Positions 44,699-64,000 of a stretch of DNA of 64,000 nt are shown here, piece by piece. The translations under genes were made by a program, and so were the position numbers. The stretch's first letter is position 1. Each line of letters starts with the position of its first letter. The notes beneath the pieces were generated by a model that searched no databases, was not told where the DNA came from, and worked only from the letters and a program-made list of their open reading frames with translations. Source of the stretch: Mesostigma viride (taxonomy: Eukaryota; Streptophyta; Mesostigmatophyceae; Mesostigmatales; Mesostigmataceae); contig RPFO01000130.1 in assembly GCA_009746045.1 (NCBI GenBank), positions 967,200-1,031,199 on the forward strand, in the 5' to 3' direction.

Positions 44699-44935
44699 TC
44701 GTGCTCCCGTTGGGGAGTCACGGAGCACCGAAGTGCTTTTAATCCCTGTGTGTGCACTACAGGAGAAAGGGCAGAGACCCCCAGTCTCCTTCATGCCAAA
44801 GGCATGCCACAGCTGCAATCGGGCGCGGCTAGCTAAAAGGACAGGCTAACGATCCGGCAAACTGTGGGTGCAATAAGACCCATGTGAGCATATCATAGCA
44901 AGGAGCGTGGGCAAGTAATCTGAACATACGTACAT
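44690..44935 (-). mobile_element. SINE-B copy 5, tail-to-tail with copy 4
   Basis: Inverted copy starting in the shared (taat)n tract: actcgtgctcccgttgggga, then cacagctgcaatcgggcg, then catagcaaggagcgtgggca. With 44514-44698 it makes an inverted pair of about 420 bp. Confidence 0.8.
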
Positions 44936-44959
44936 GGAATGGTGCACATACGTACATGG

Positions 44960-45050
44960 ATTAAAAGCACTCCGGTGCTCCGTGACTCCCCATTGAAAGG
45001 GAGCATGAGTTTAATGAATTAATTAATTAATCAATTAATTAATTAATTTC
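44960..45050 (+). mobile_element. SINE-B tail fragment
   Basis: aaaagcactccggtgctccg, tgactcccc, a gggagcatgagttt version of the element end and a long (taat)n run. No body sequence. Confidence 0.65.
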
Positions 45051-45429
45051 TTTCAGTGCGGATATGCGTCCTCTCCGTCCTGGCTGCATGGGGTCGCTGG
45101 TGTGTCGACTGTGCACCTCGTCCCGCTCGATCAAGGCGGGCCAAGAGCGGGCGAGTGACTCAGGCTGGAAAATTGACGGGAAGGTTGACCGTGGCGTGCC
45201 TGGCGACCTTGCATCCCTATCATGCTCCCACGGTGCGACATGGAGATGGAAAGCGGCCTGTTTATTAATTGAGGCTGTGCCCAAAGCCTATTATTGTACC
45301 GCGAGGCCGCGAGGGTGTGCCCTTACCGGGCGCCCTCCATGCATGCCGGGGACGTGCGTTGACGACGACGATGTAGCAGGGGCCGGCTTGGGACGCAGCT
45401 TGTGCCTCTTGTTATAGGAGCTTGCACGT

Positions 45430-46760
45430 CGACCTGTGCGCTGGCAGACAGTGAAAAGAACGTGGGTGTCGTTGACGAGGCGGACGTAGGTGCGAACAGT
45501 CCCCGTGCCTTGGCCTGGACCGCCGCCTCGCTTCCCAGCAGGGCATTCTTGATGATTCCGTAGTATGCTCAGTTTACAAAAACAAAGCCGGTTCCCCTGA
45601 TGATCCTGCGATTCACTACCGAGGCGTGTGCATCCAGAGCGCCGCGCTCAAACTGATTATGCACATGATCCTCAACCGCCTTCGTTCTATTCTCGGCCAT
45701 CACCTTGGGTGGGAAAGCTAAATGGGCTTCCGGCCTGGGCGCTACGTACACAGTCATGGCCATCTTCGTCGCGCGCCGGGTGCCTCTTCGAGGCCGGAGA
45801 TCCGGCGCTCCGTGCAGCCTGCACGGTGAGTTTCCCGCCATCCTGATCTTCGTCGACTTCATATCAGTCAAGGCTTTTGATTCTCCGTGTCCGCTAAGCC
45901 GCTCTATGGGCTGTCCACTGAGCCTGTCCTTGCTCGCGCTCGCGTACCCCCCCCCTCCCCCCACCCAGTGATTGCTGTCATCTGCACGCTGTACGAGGGG
46001 TCGACCTGGCACCTCAGTGTGCACTCAACACGGCATGACCCCGCAATATGTCCACTGCAGACGTACCGGCCGGCGCGTCTTGCAAGTTTGCGTCCTGTCA
46101 TCATCACGTACCGTACCTGTTCATTAATGTAGTGGATTACGTTATGCACCAGGCTGCCACGTGCCGCTTTGCTAGGCATGCTGGCCGCGAATCTGGCCCA
46201 GTGATTATGAATGAGCCTGGGAAGCGGTGGCCGATGAGCCAGCACAACAAACTCGCTGACGTCATCTATGCTGACGACATCACGCTCATTGAGATTTGAG
46301 AAGCCGGTCGAGTCTGCCCAACTCTGGCTGGACTGCCTGGCGCTCAAGGCCCGTGCTGTCGGTCTAGAAATCAGCCCCCAAACGGAGGCCTGGCCGGCCC
46401 GGCCCTGCCTGAGCTCGGCCTCTTAGACGATGTTCCAAGGTAAACTGGTGTCCGCAACCAAGGGCTTCCCTGCTTCCGGCCGCTTCAAGCTGCTCGGCCT
46501 GTGAATTGGCTTCCCGACTAGCTGCGACTCGACGACATGACGACCCGGATCGATCGGCGTATGGCGTGGGGGCGGCTCCACGAGCACTATAGTCGCTGGT
46601 GGAGGAGCCCTGCCCTGCCCCAGATTGTCAAGCACGACCTCTTCAAGGTCGCGTCATTCTGACGATGCATGGCCTGTCCTACGGCGCCGAGACTTGGACG
46701 CTGACGTAGGAGCTGGAGAAACGACTCGAGGGCAACTTCACCAAGATGCTGCGCAATGCA
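45430..46760 (+). mobile_element. LINE relic RT5
   Basis: Plus-strand frames joined by several breaks read SVYKNKAGSPDDPAIHYRGV with CIQSAALKLIMHMILNRLRS, then MGFRPGR, LIFVDFISVKAFD (catalytic Asp region) and LADVIYADDITLIEI (YADD at about 46258-46295). LSYGAETWTLT and LEGNFTKMLRNA follow at 46672-46760. It has opposite orientation to RT1-RT4. Frame damage is heavy. Confidence 0.8.
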
Positions 46761-46829
46761 TCTTATATTCCCTTTGGTTTGCACATGCATTAGCACGTGA
46801 GGATTTGTACGCTGACTTACCATATGTTT

Positions 46830-46965
46830 CCCACATTCCTAGGCACAGGTGCCTGGGCCTAGCGCCGGGCACCTGGCCCGAACAGATCAGGTAGATACTT
46901 AAGAGAGACTACTCTGCTGGCACCAAGCCGGCCCGCATGCACAGCCCGGGTGTTTTGTGATGCGT
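46830..46965 (+). mobile_element. Dispersed repeat C copy 2
   Basis: Contains aggcacaggtgcctgggcct, cagatcaggtagatactt and ggcaccaagccggcccgcat, matching 26519-26665. It follows the end of RT5 directly and is followed by SINE-A. Confidence 0.5.
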
Positions 46966-47160
46966 AAATATAGGTGGCAGACAGTAATGCAGGCTACCAC
47001 CACCCAGTCGGTGGGGCCTCCGCAAGTGACCAAGTTTGGCATGCATAGCGACTCACCCATAACCCTGTAACTTGGAATTAGACATAGCTACATCCATCCC
47101 ATCCCATATTCATCTCCCTGAGGACTTATGCTCACGTGACGCGATTACGTGTAAATTAAT
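46965..47160 (+). mobile_element. SINE-A copy
   Basis: It reads cagtcggtggggcctccgca, ttggcatgcatagcgactca, and ends ctcacgtgacgcgattacgt plus a short (taaat) tail. The middle is shortened against the 42179 copy. Confidence 0.7.
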
Positions 47161-47427
47161 CAACCAGTTGTATTCATGTAATAATGTAACGATGTATAAT
47201 GCACTGACTCTGCAACATCAGTTTGAGTCCTCCACTAGCCAACAAGGCACAGTTGAACCAGGCAAAGCACCGGCTAATAGGTACAAGACGGTGGGGGTCC
47301 ACGGCCTCCCAGACTGAAGCAGCAAACTGCCCACTTGGTATCTTTCTCGAACCACCACATATGTCCCTTAAGTGTGTCATTTCTTTGTCCTAGTATTTAT
47401 CAAGGTTGGGTCTCTAGACCAGGCAAG

Positions 47428-47816
47428 TAAGTAAGTACTTGCGTGTCATGCGCATGGGCATGCCACGGAGTACTATGCTAATCTCATTTGAAAAAATAAA
47501 TACACGAAAGTTTCAAATATCGTCTGCATCATTCCCCAACCATTAAGCACTAGAGGGGGACGTAGTCCTCATCTGAGCTGTCCTCTACTGTAATGGCAGA
47601 TGAGGCGGTAGTGTAGCGGCTATCCTCAGGGGCAATAACCTCCACCTGCGGACTTCTACCCTGCATTCTACCAATGGGCCGCGGGGCCCGTGGGGAGAAA
47701 AGAGGAGCATGCCCCATAGGAAGGTGCTTATCGCAGACGGCAGCCCAGTTCTCCTCGTCTATCATGCGGGCGCAGGGTACAGATAATACAGATAATACAG
47801 ATAATAGACCAGGCAT
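47428..47816 (-). mobile_element. LINE ORF tail copy (EDYVPL end)
   Basis: A minus-strand frame of 88 codons ends RSPQVEVIAPEDSRYTTA, SSAITVEDSSDEDYVPL, stop at 47552, followed by a non-coding block shared with 15957-16090 (aagtacttgcgtgtcatgcg at 47430 and 15962 on the plus strand). Upstream it reads ARMIDEENWAAVCDKHLPMG. The conserved acidic end in two places suggests that it is coding in the parent element. Confidence 0.65.
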
Positions 47817-48660
47817 GACCTTGTATTTGTGTCACAGTGCGCCTTCAGGCTCGCTATTGGACATTCCCACACTTTTGTCTGGTGCGGCAACGCTGCAGTC
47901 GTACTTGGTGCGGCGTCTTTGGGCGCTCATAATGGTAACCCATGCACACCCACATTAGCACACACTGTGTCAAGGAGACAACCAGAAGATTGTATACTTG
48001 CGATACACTAATGCTTTCGAATTTCATACCAAGCATCTCAGAGATGTAGGTGCGGCGTTATCACATCAAAGAGGCAGTATTCTAAATCTCGTCACTGTAC
48101 TTCAGTAGACAAGGCAGCCTTGGGTAGCTTGATGTACCAGCCTCGCTCTCGCATCTGAGCACACCGAAGGGCGAGTAAATAAGGCCAGCAGATGACAGGA
48201 GCGCAGAAAAACGTGGCCCAGAGCATTAGTGCTGGCTAAGCAAGGGGGACAAAATATGGCCGCCACATTGGAAGAGATTAACACGGCCGGCCAGGGTTTT
48301 TACCGGATCCTTTCTCACTGCATGCGACTCCATACTCCAGACAAATATCACAGGGTCGACTAAAATCCAGGTATTAGACATAAGCTAACCTAATCACGTG
48401 CTATTAAATTCTTTCAAGCTTTTTAGAGTGTTCCAGTTTTCTTTACCTGCTCGTTCGCGGGTACGTGGCCAACTCATGCTCAACCACACATCGTTAACAT
48501 TTGCACAAAGCGCATGCCCACACAGACATCCAACACGCGAGCATTGACCTGACACCTCTGGCAGTGTCATGTACTGCTGGCAGTGACAGCAGTGTCACAC
48601 TTTGTTCATGACTTTGATTTAACGGCACTGTTGAAGTACTCCTAGCGCACATTAGGTACC
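47817..48660. other. No supported gene
   Basis: Short frames only. The missing 3' terminal exon of DNA2 should lie here or in 48664-48772, but I could not identify it. Confidence 0.45.
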
Positions 48661-48665
48661 TACAA

Positions 48666-48700
48666 CGTCCAGCATGAGGGAGAAGAGTGTGGCGTATGCC
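48666..48700 (-). other. Copy of the last seen DNA2 exon end
   Basis: The minus strand repeats the exon end: GCC ACA CTC TTC TCC CTC reading ATLFSLMLD, matching 48773-48806 almost base for base. It continues to VVGT and TAA at about 48654. There is no acceptor before it. It may be a decoy, or give an alternative C-terminus if the real donor is skipped. Confidence 0.65.
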
Positions 48701-48772
48701 ATGCACGCCCACCCACCGACTCCCACTCTCGCTCCCTCCCCCTTATCTCTCGCCAGCGCGTGCCCCACTCAC

Positions 48773-60072
<11,300 letters not shown>

Positions 60073-60099
<27 letters not shown>

Positions 60100-60375
60100 C
60101 TGTTGAGTGCGCCCCCAAGGTAACAATTCATTCAGTTTGGATGGGAAGGGATGGGTTCGTACAGGAAAACATGGACCCAAGCAAGGTCAGTACACTGACT
60201 GCCGCCGACACGCACAAAGACCATGCGTTGTTGGGTGCGCCCCCCAAGATATCAATGCATTCAGTTTGGATGGAAAGGGATGGATTCGCACAGAAAAGCA
60301 TACCCCCAAGCAAGGTCAGTACACTGACTGCTGCCGACACGCGCAGAGTCCATGCCCTGTTGGGCGCCCCCCCGA
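60073..60375 (-). repeat. DNA2: About 126-bp tandem repeat spanning DNA2 exon a start
   Basis: The true junction (plus-strand 60073-60119, acgaagtccatcccctgttg) recurs at 60199-60247 (aaagaccatgcgttgttggg) and 60328-60375 (agagtccatgccctgttggg). The third copy keeps caacag/GGCATGGAC, an intact acceptor plus exon start. Each unit also holds cattcagtttggatggaaag and gcaaggtcagtacactgact. Confidence 0.85.
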
Positions 60376-61090
60376 GATTACAAGCGACCCAGCCTTGCAT
60401 TTCAGGAATGGGAACCGTGTCGTTAGACAGTAGGTGCCGCCCATTGCTCCCATCATATCCATTCTTTAAAATCTGGAAGAAAGACCGATTCATCGGCATT
60501 TTCACAAGCGCGCTTTATAATGCATCAACGAGCTTTGATCGCACTGCCACACTACCTGAGCAAGTGCAAACCCCATTTGATCTCCAACACAAATGAATTA
60601 ATTCTCCAACAGGACCCAAATTAATTAATTAAAATGATCGATAAGCACGTAGACTGCGTCACCTGAGCGTAAATCCAACAGGACATACTCCAGAGGCCTA
60701 GATTCGGCCCATCCGAGCCCTGTCAGCCCGCATTCGGCCCGTTTTTCAAACTTTAACAGTCAGCCCCAGCCCCTTTCCCAACCCCCTTATGGGTCGCGGG
60801 CCGACAGTGGGCCGAATCTGGCCGGGCCGACCCCGCACTGACATTCGTCCGCCGGCCCCACTGGCATCCCTCACCGTTCGGCAGGTACCGGCACGGCGCC
60901 TGGCAGACCGGCGATCCTGGGGTGCATATGTTTTCATATACACCCTGGTGCTGACTAGACACAGGATCCGAGATCTCTAGATCTGTCGATGTGGGAGATC
61001 CGGATATTTCACGCACATATGGCTGTAATATTGGGAGATGGGGCGTGCTCCCGTGCGAAAACCCACAAGCACGCAAATTCGTGCACGAAT
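60376..61090. other. No exon identified upstream of DNA2 exon a
   Basis: The P-loop exon of DNA2 should be in this direction but I found none. The stretch contains (taat) runs with a SINE-A-like end (gtagactgcgtcacctgag, 60649) and a GC-rich block. Confidence 0.45.
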
Positions 61091-61505
61091 ATGGCCGACG
61101 AGGCGAAAAGCGAGCATTTATCGCACGCCATGCCGCTAGACGCGATGATTATGGCGGACGATTACCGCAATGTTCGCGAGCAACTGAACGCCTTGACTCA
61201 CACTCCCACCCCTCCTGTCTCACCACCTGGCGCCATGGATGCTGGCAGCAATAACAAAAGGGGAGTGCCTTTCCAGCTGCCTTCCGTCATCCATCCCAAA
61301 AAGAGGACCAAGAGGGGGACATAAAGGACATTGCTTGCAGTGCATTTCGCCCATACCCCAAGGAGACCCCCCTAGTCGCCAGGTCTCTCTTCTTAACCCC
61401 TGCCAAGGCTCACATGGAGAGTTCATGGACATCAAAGATGGGTGTGTTCGAGAAGGAGACTTTATCATTAGTAGTGACATATCTTGCGGGAGTGGAAAGG
61501 GATAG
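61091..61505 (+). CDS. Hypothetical protein, one frame change
   Basis: ATG at 61091 gives MADEAKSEHLSHAMPLDAMI, then MADDYRNVREQLNALTHTPT, PPVSPPGAMDAGSN and VPFQLPSVIHPKK, ending at 61324. Near 61290 the next frame takes over with PKRGPRGGHKGHCLQCISP and runs to 61505 (GEFMDIKDGCVREGDFI). Both parts have normal composition, so a one-base shift or a small intron probably separates them. There is a basic Lys/Arg cluster at the junction and a single CLQC pair. No family is recognised. Confidence 0.4.
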
Positions 61506-61779
61506 TTGCAACGGATAGTTTGCCTACCAGGATTCCTTTTTATTTATCTTATGCTACCGGTATTTGCAGTCCCATCCTGGTCGTGCGCGCACATGGAATG
61601 CCACAATAGCGGACATAGAGGCACCCACCACACCGCCACAGCTTTGTTTTCCTGTCTGTCCTTCCTACACATGGAACACCTCCTAGCCAGGATGTCCGTA
61701 GCATGACTGACATGGCCGTGGGTTATGCCAAACATGCTCTCTGCCTCATCAGCAACTTCGTCTGGCTAGATCATCAGCA

Positions 61780-62405
61780 TCTTGCTCCCTGAAATGCATA
61801 AGGGGACGGGGAGGCCGCCAGCCTGAAACGCAGGACAAAAGTATCCTCTCGAAGGAGGCCTATCCATGAGACAAATGCCGACGGCTTGACGTAAGGGCAC
61901 ATCAGGCACAGCAGCCATTCCCTCACAATTGCAGACGGCTCATTGGAAATGAAAGTGAGCAAAATATTGGCAGGCACGTCTGAATCCTTAAAACTAGCCG
62001 CCTTGTCACTAAACTGGGCTTGGCAGTTGTGAATGAAGGCCTTGACAATATTACGTCCTGGATTGCAGGCATGACATTGAGTGGCTGGACCACCAGGCAG
62101 TCGATTTTGAAGAGGTTTTCCATCCTCTCGTCTGCCATTAACATTCTCTCGCGCATTCCGTAAGGGTGATCGACGCTGACGTCGATTTCAAACGACTGCC
62201 CTGTGTCGTCTACCGTTTCCCACGCACCGCTGCGTGTGCTTTGTTCCAAGAAAGTCTGTGACAGCAAGGTAATGTCGATGGCTTGCACGATTTCAACCAA
62301 TTTTTCGGCAGCCTCTGTTTTCGATTGCTCAAACTCAACTGGCTTGTACGCAATGATATCGTTTACCGCAGCTACGAGGTCATGGCGCCTCCTTTTCTGC
62401 TAAGT
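61780..62405 (-). CDS. Hypothetical protein, probable intron or frameshift near 62085
   Basis: The minus strand reads DLVAAVNDIIAYKPVEFEQS, KTEAAEKLVEIVQAIDITLL, SQTFLEQSTRSGAWETVDDT and GQSFEIDVSVDHPYGMRERM to about 62090. A second frame then continues FSDKAASFKDSDVPANILLT, FISNEPSAIVREWLLCLMCP and YVKPSAFVSWIGLLRE down to 61774. Composition is ordinary and hydrophobic residues are spaced as in a folded protein. Start and end are not fixed. Family unknown. It is convergent with the gene at 61091. Confidence 0.45.
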
Positions 62406-62462
62406 CTCCTTCGTCCACCGTGCATTCTAGCCAATCACGGACGAGTTATTAGACGACCCCCT

Positions 62463-62665
62463 GGTGTCTATAAAAACATACACACCCCTGGTCACAGTAG
62501 CTTTTGACAGATTAAGCACGAGTGTTTATAAAAACATACACACCCTGGTCACTTTAGCTTTCGACAGATTACGGACGAGTGTCTATAAAAACAGACACGC
62601 CCAAGTGACTGTAGCTTTTGACAGATTACGGACGAGTGTCAGTAGTAAAAACATGCACACCTCAT
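62463..62665. repeat. 58-bp tandem repeat with TATAAAAA in units
   Basis: Copies at 62463, 62522, 62579 and a partial one at 62636 contain tataaaaacatacacaccc and tagcttttgacagatta. The first three carry tataaaaaca. They lie upstream of the minus-strand gene at 61780-62405, so a promoter role is conceivable but the TATA words face the plus strand. Confidence 0.85.
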
Positions 62666-62699
62666 CTACTAGATCTGTAGTAAAGATTTGGTACTGATG

Positions 62700-63410
62700 C
62701 GTACTGCCAGACACGCTCCCTGTTATTATATTTCCCACGATTCGCACTGAACAGGCAGTACAAGGAGGTATGACATTCGTGCGAAAAAAACGTACGGGGA
62801 CAGCTGTCGTGTCTGCTGTTCAGTCCTTTTGGGTGGTTGTCCTGCAAGTTGGCCTAGTAACCTTTCCCACGCCTGACTGGGCAAAGTAGTGATCTTCTAG
62901 AGTGATCGGCCGGCGCAGGAAGAATGCTGAAGTTACCCTAAGGAAATCGGCTATCTTACCGTTTTTTTGCCGAGCGTGGGAAATAAACGAATCTTAACCG
63001 AAAGCCAAGTGGTCATAGTTTTCTTGCCGGGCGTGGGATTTTGCTTAAGTAAACGGAAAATTCTTGCGGGTTGGACGGAATGAACGGAACCCAACCCCTC
63101 GGATTCGTGTTTACGTGTTGTTTATCTGCTGGATACCACGCCATTTCCAACGCACAGGTGAGATCTTGGATCTTTTAGTGCGAGTCAGCCCTTGCTAACT
63201 AGAGGTAGATATTATGAGCCCCTAGTTTATCCACACGGACCCCACCGCGACCCTCGGTACTGTCAGACGGCTAGGGTCTTTTGAAGGACAAACACGGGCG
63301 GCTGCGAGCCAAAACCTTCCATTTACTTGTGGTGCAGGCGCGCACAAGTGCGAACTGCGCACCAGCCTGCAAACGATTTTCGCTTGCATGCCACGGCCTG
63401 CCTGCCGAAT
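62700..63410. other. No gene seen
   Basis: Contains the related phrases ttaccgtttttttgccgagcg (62958) and tttcttgccgggcgtggga (63021), a short duplicated word, and probably the 5' region of the gene at 63414. Confidence 0.45.
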
Positions 63411-63413
63411 GAA

Positions 63414-64000
63414 ATGGAGTCTCGAGTTCTTTCTTTTGAGGTTTCGTGTGGGAAGACGGGGACATTGTCTGATTATCGCGTCCTGAAATCCGTCGATAAT
63501 CCATCTAAGCCGCCGATGATCGACGTGACAATGGCCTATCACGACCTGTCTTTGGATCTGAAGAAGCTCCCAAAGCTGGGACAGGCATTGTCACTTCCTA
63601 TGGACCGCTTTAACAATTCGTGCGGATGCAGGCGCCATGTATTTGTAGATTACCCCTCTGCCCTGCCGCATCTCGCCAAGAAATCGCCATTTCTTGCCGG
63701 CGCCGTGATCGAAGGGGGCGCAACGGCAGGCGTGTTTTCATTTTGGGCCTTGTCAGGCGGTGCTGTCGCCACTTCCATTTCTTCGGGCGCTGCCACCCCA
63801 CACACACCGTATTCAGGCGCAGACCCCAACACACCAGCCCTTGTCGTCGACACATCATAGCCGTTGGTGACGACTGCCCACCCGTCGGGTGTTGTCGACG
63901 ACCGCGTCGACACGAGGTCGCAGGCCGAGCGGGAGTGCTTTGGGCTCATTTTTCCCGGTAACCCGCCTGCCGAATACGAGCCTTTCAAGCTCACCCACCG
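63414..64000 (+). CDS. Hypothetical protein, in-frame TAG, cut by window end
   Basis: ATG at 63414 opens MESRVLSFEVSCGKTGTLSD, then VDNPSKPPMIDVTMAYHDLS, FNNSCGCRRHVFVDYPSAL and a small-residue stretch (GGATAGVFSFWALSGGAVAT). A TAG at 63858 ends the first 148 codons. The same frame then stays open to the window end for 46 more codons of normal composition (RSQAERECFGLIFPGNPP, EYEPFKL). So either the stop is a mutation, it is read through, or it is removed by splicing. No domain is recognised; C-x-C-R-R-H could bind metal. Confidence 0.45.

Noticed and set aside
60753-61076. Candidate P-loop exon of DNA2 (GVGKGAG)
   Set aside because: The G-x-G-K-G-A-G word lacks the required K-[ST] order and no splice sites or flanking helicase sequence support it.

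Overview
The window is nuclear DNA of a eukaryote. Conserved protein families are split by GT-AG introns, non-LTR retrotransposon (LINE) relics are frequent, and a large share of the window is simple-sequence or tandem repeat. I cannot name the species. The mix (DNA2, a RhoGDI-like protein, repeat-rich introns, many LINE relics, threonine/histidine-type low-complexity frames) would suit an alga or other protist, but that is inference.

Layout. 1-8000: a plus-strand gene for a polytopic membrane protein. Two adjacent transmembrane exons are clear; a long acidic/serine-rich exon may be its cytoplasmic tail. Its introns hold a 2.35-kb array of a 34-bp unit and other tandem repeats. 8100-16650: nested mobile DNA, including LINE reverse transcriptase (RT) and ORF1 relics, two SINE-like families and a 1.3-kb TTAA-flanked piggyBac-like non-autonomous element. 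18210-18755: an intact minus-strand RhoGDI-like ORF. 20133-20775: the C-terminal end of another retroelement. 20776-28950: no supported gene, only dispersed repeats. 28960-30770: hexanucleotide arrays. 31965-32579: a near-perfect palindrome whose right arm holds the start of an ORF. 33440-35126: a frameshifted or spliced hypothetical gene. 35788-38231: satellite, then a LINE relic. 39004-41440: 2.4 kb of tetranucleotide arrays. 42000-47820: satellite with a SINE insertion, a LINE with endonuclease and RT, more SINEs and another RT relic. 48773-60099: a minus-strand DNA2 helicase region, ten exons with consistent splice phases (355 codons). 61091-64000: three unrecognised coding regions, the last with an in-frame TAG and running off the window.

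The observation I consider most novel: in both spliced genes, sequence that straddles exon-intron junctions has been copied into the neighbouring intron again and again. Degenerate copies of exon starts with or without their acceptor, or of exon ends with their donor, lie next to at least ten junctions. At two of them the copying seems to have grown into minisatellites (34 bp x about 69; 36 bp x about 32). This suggests that introns here expand by tandem duplication of splice junctions, filling them with decoy splice sites. The DNA2 introns add up to about 10 kb for 1.07 kb of coding sequence.
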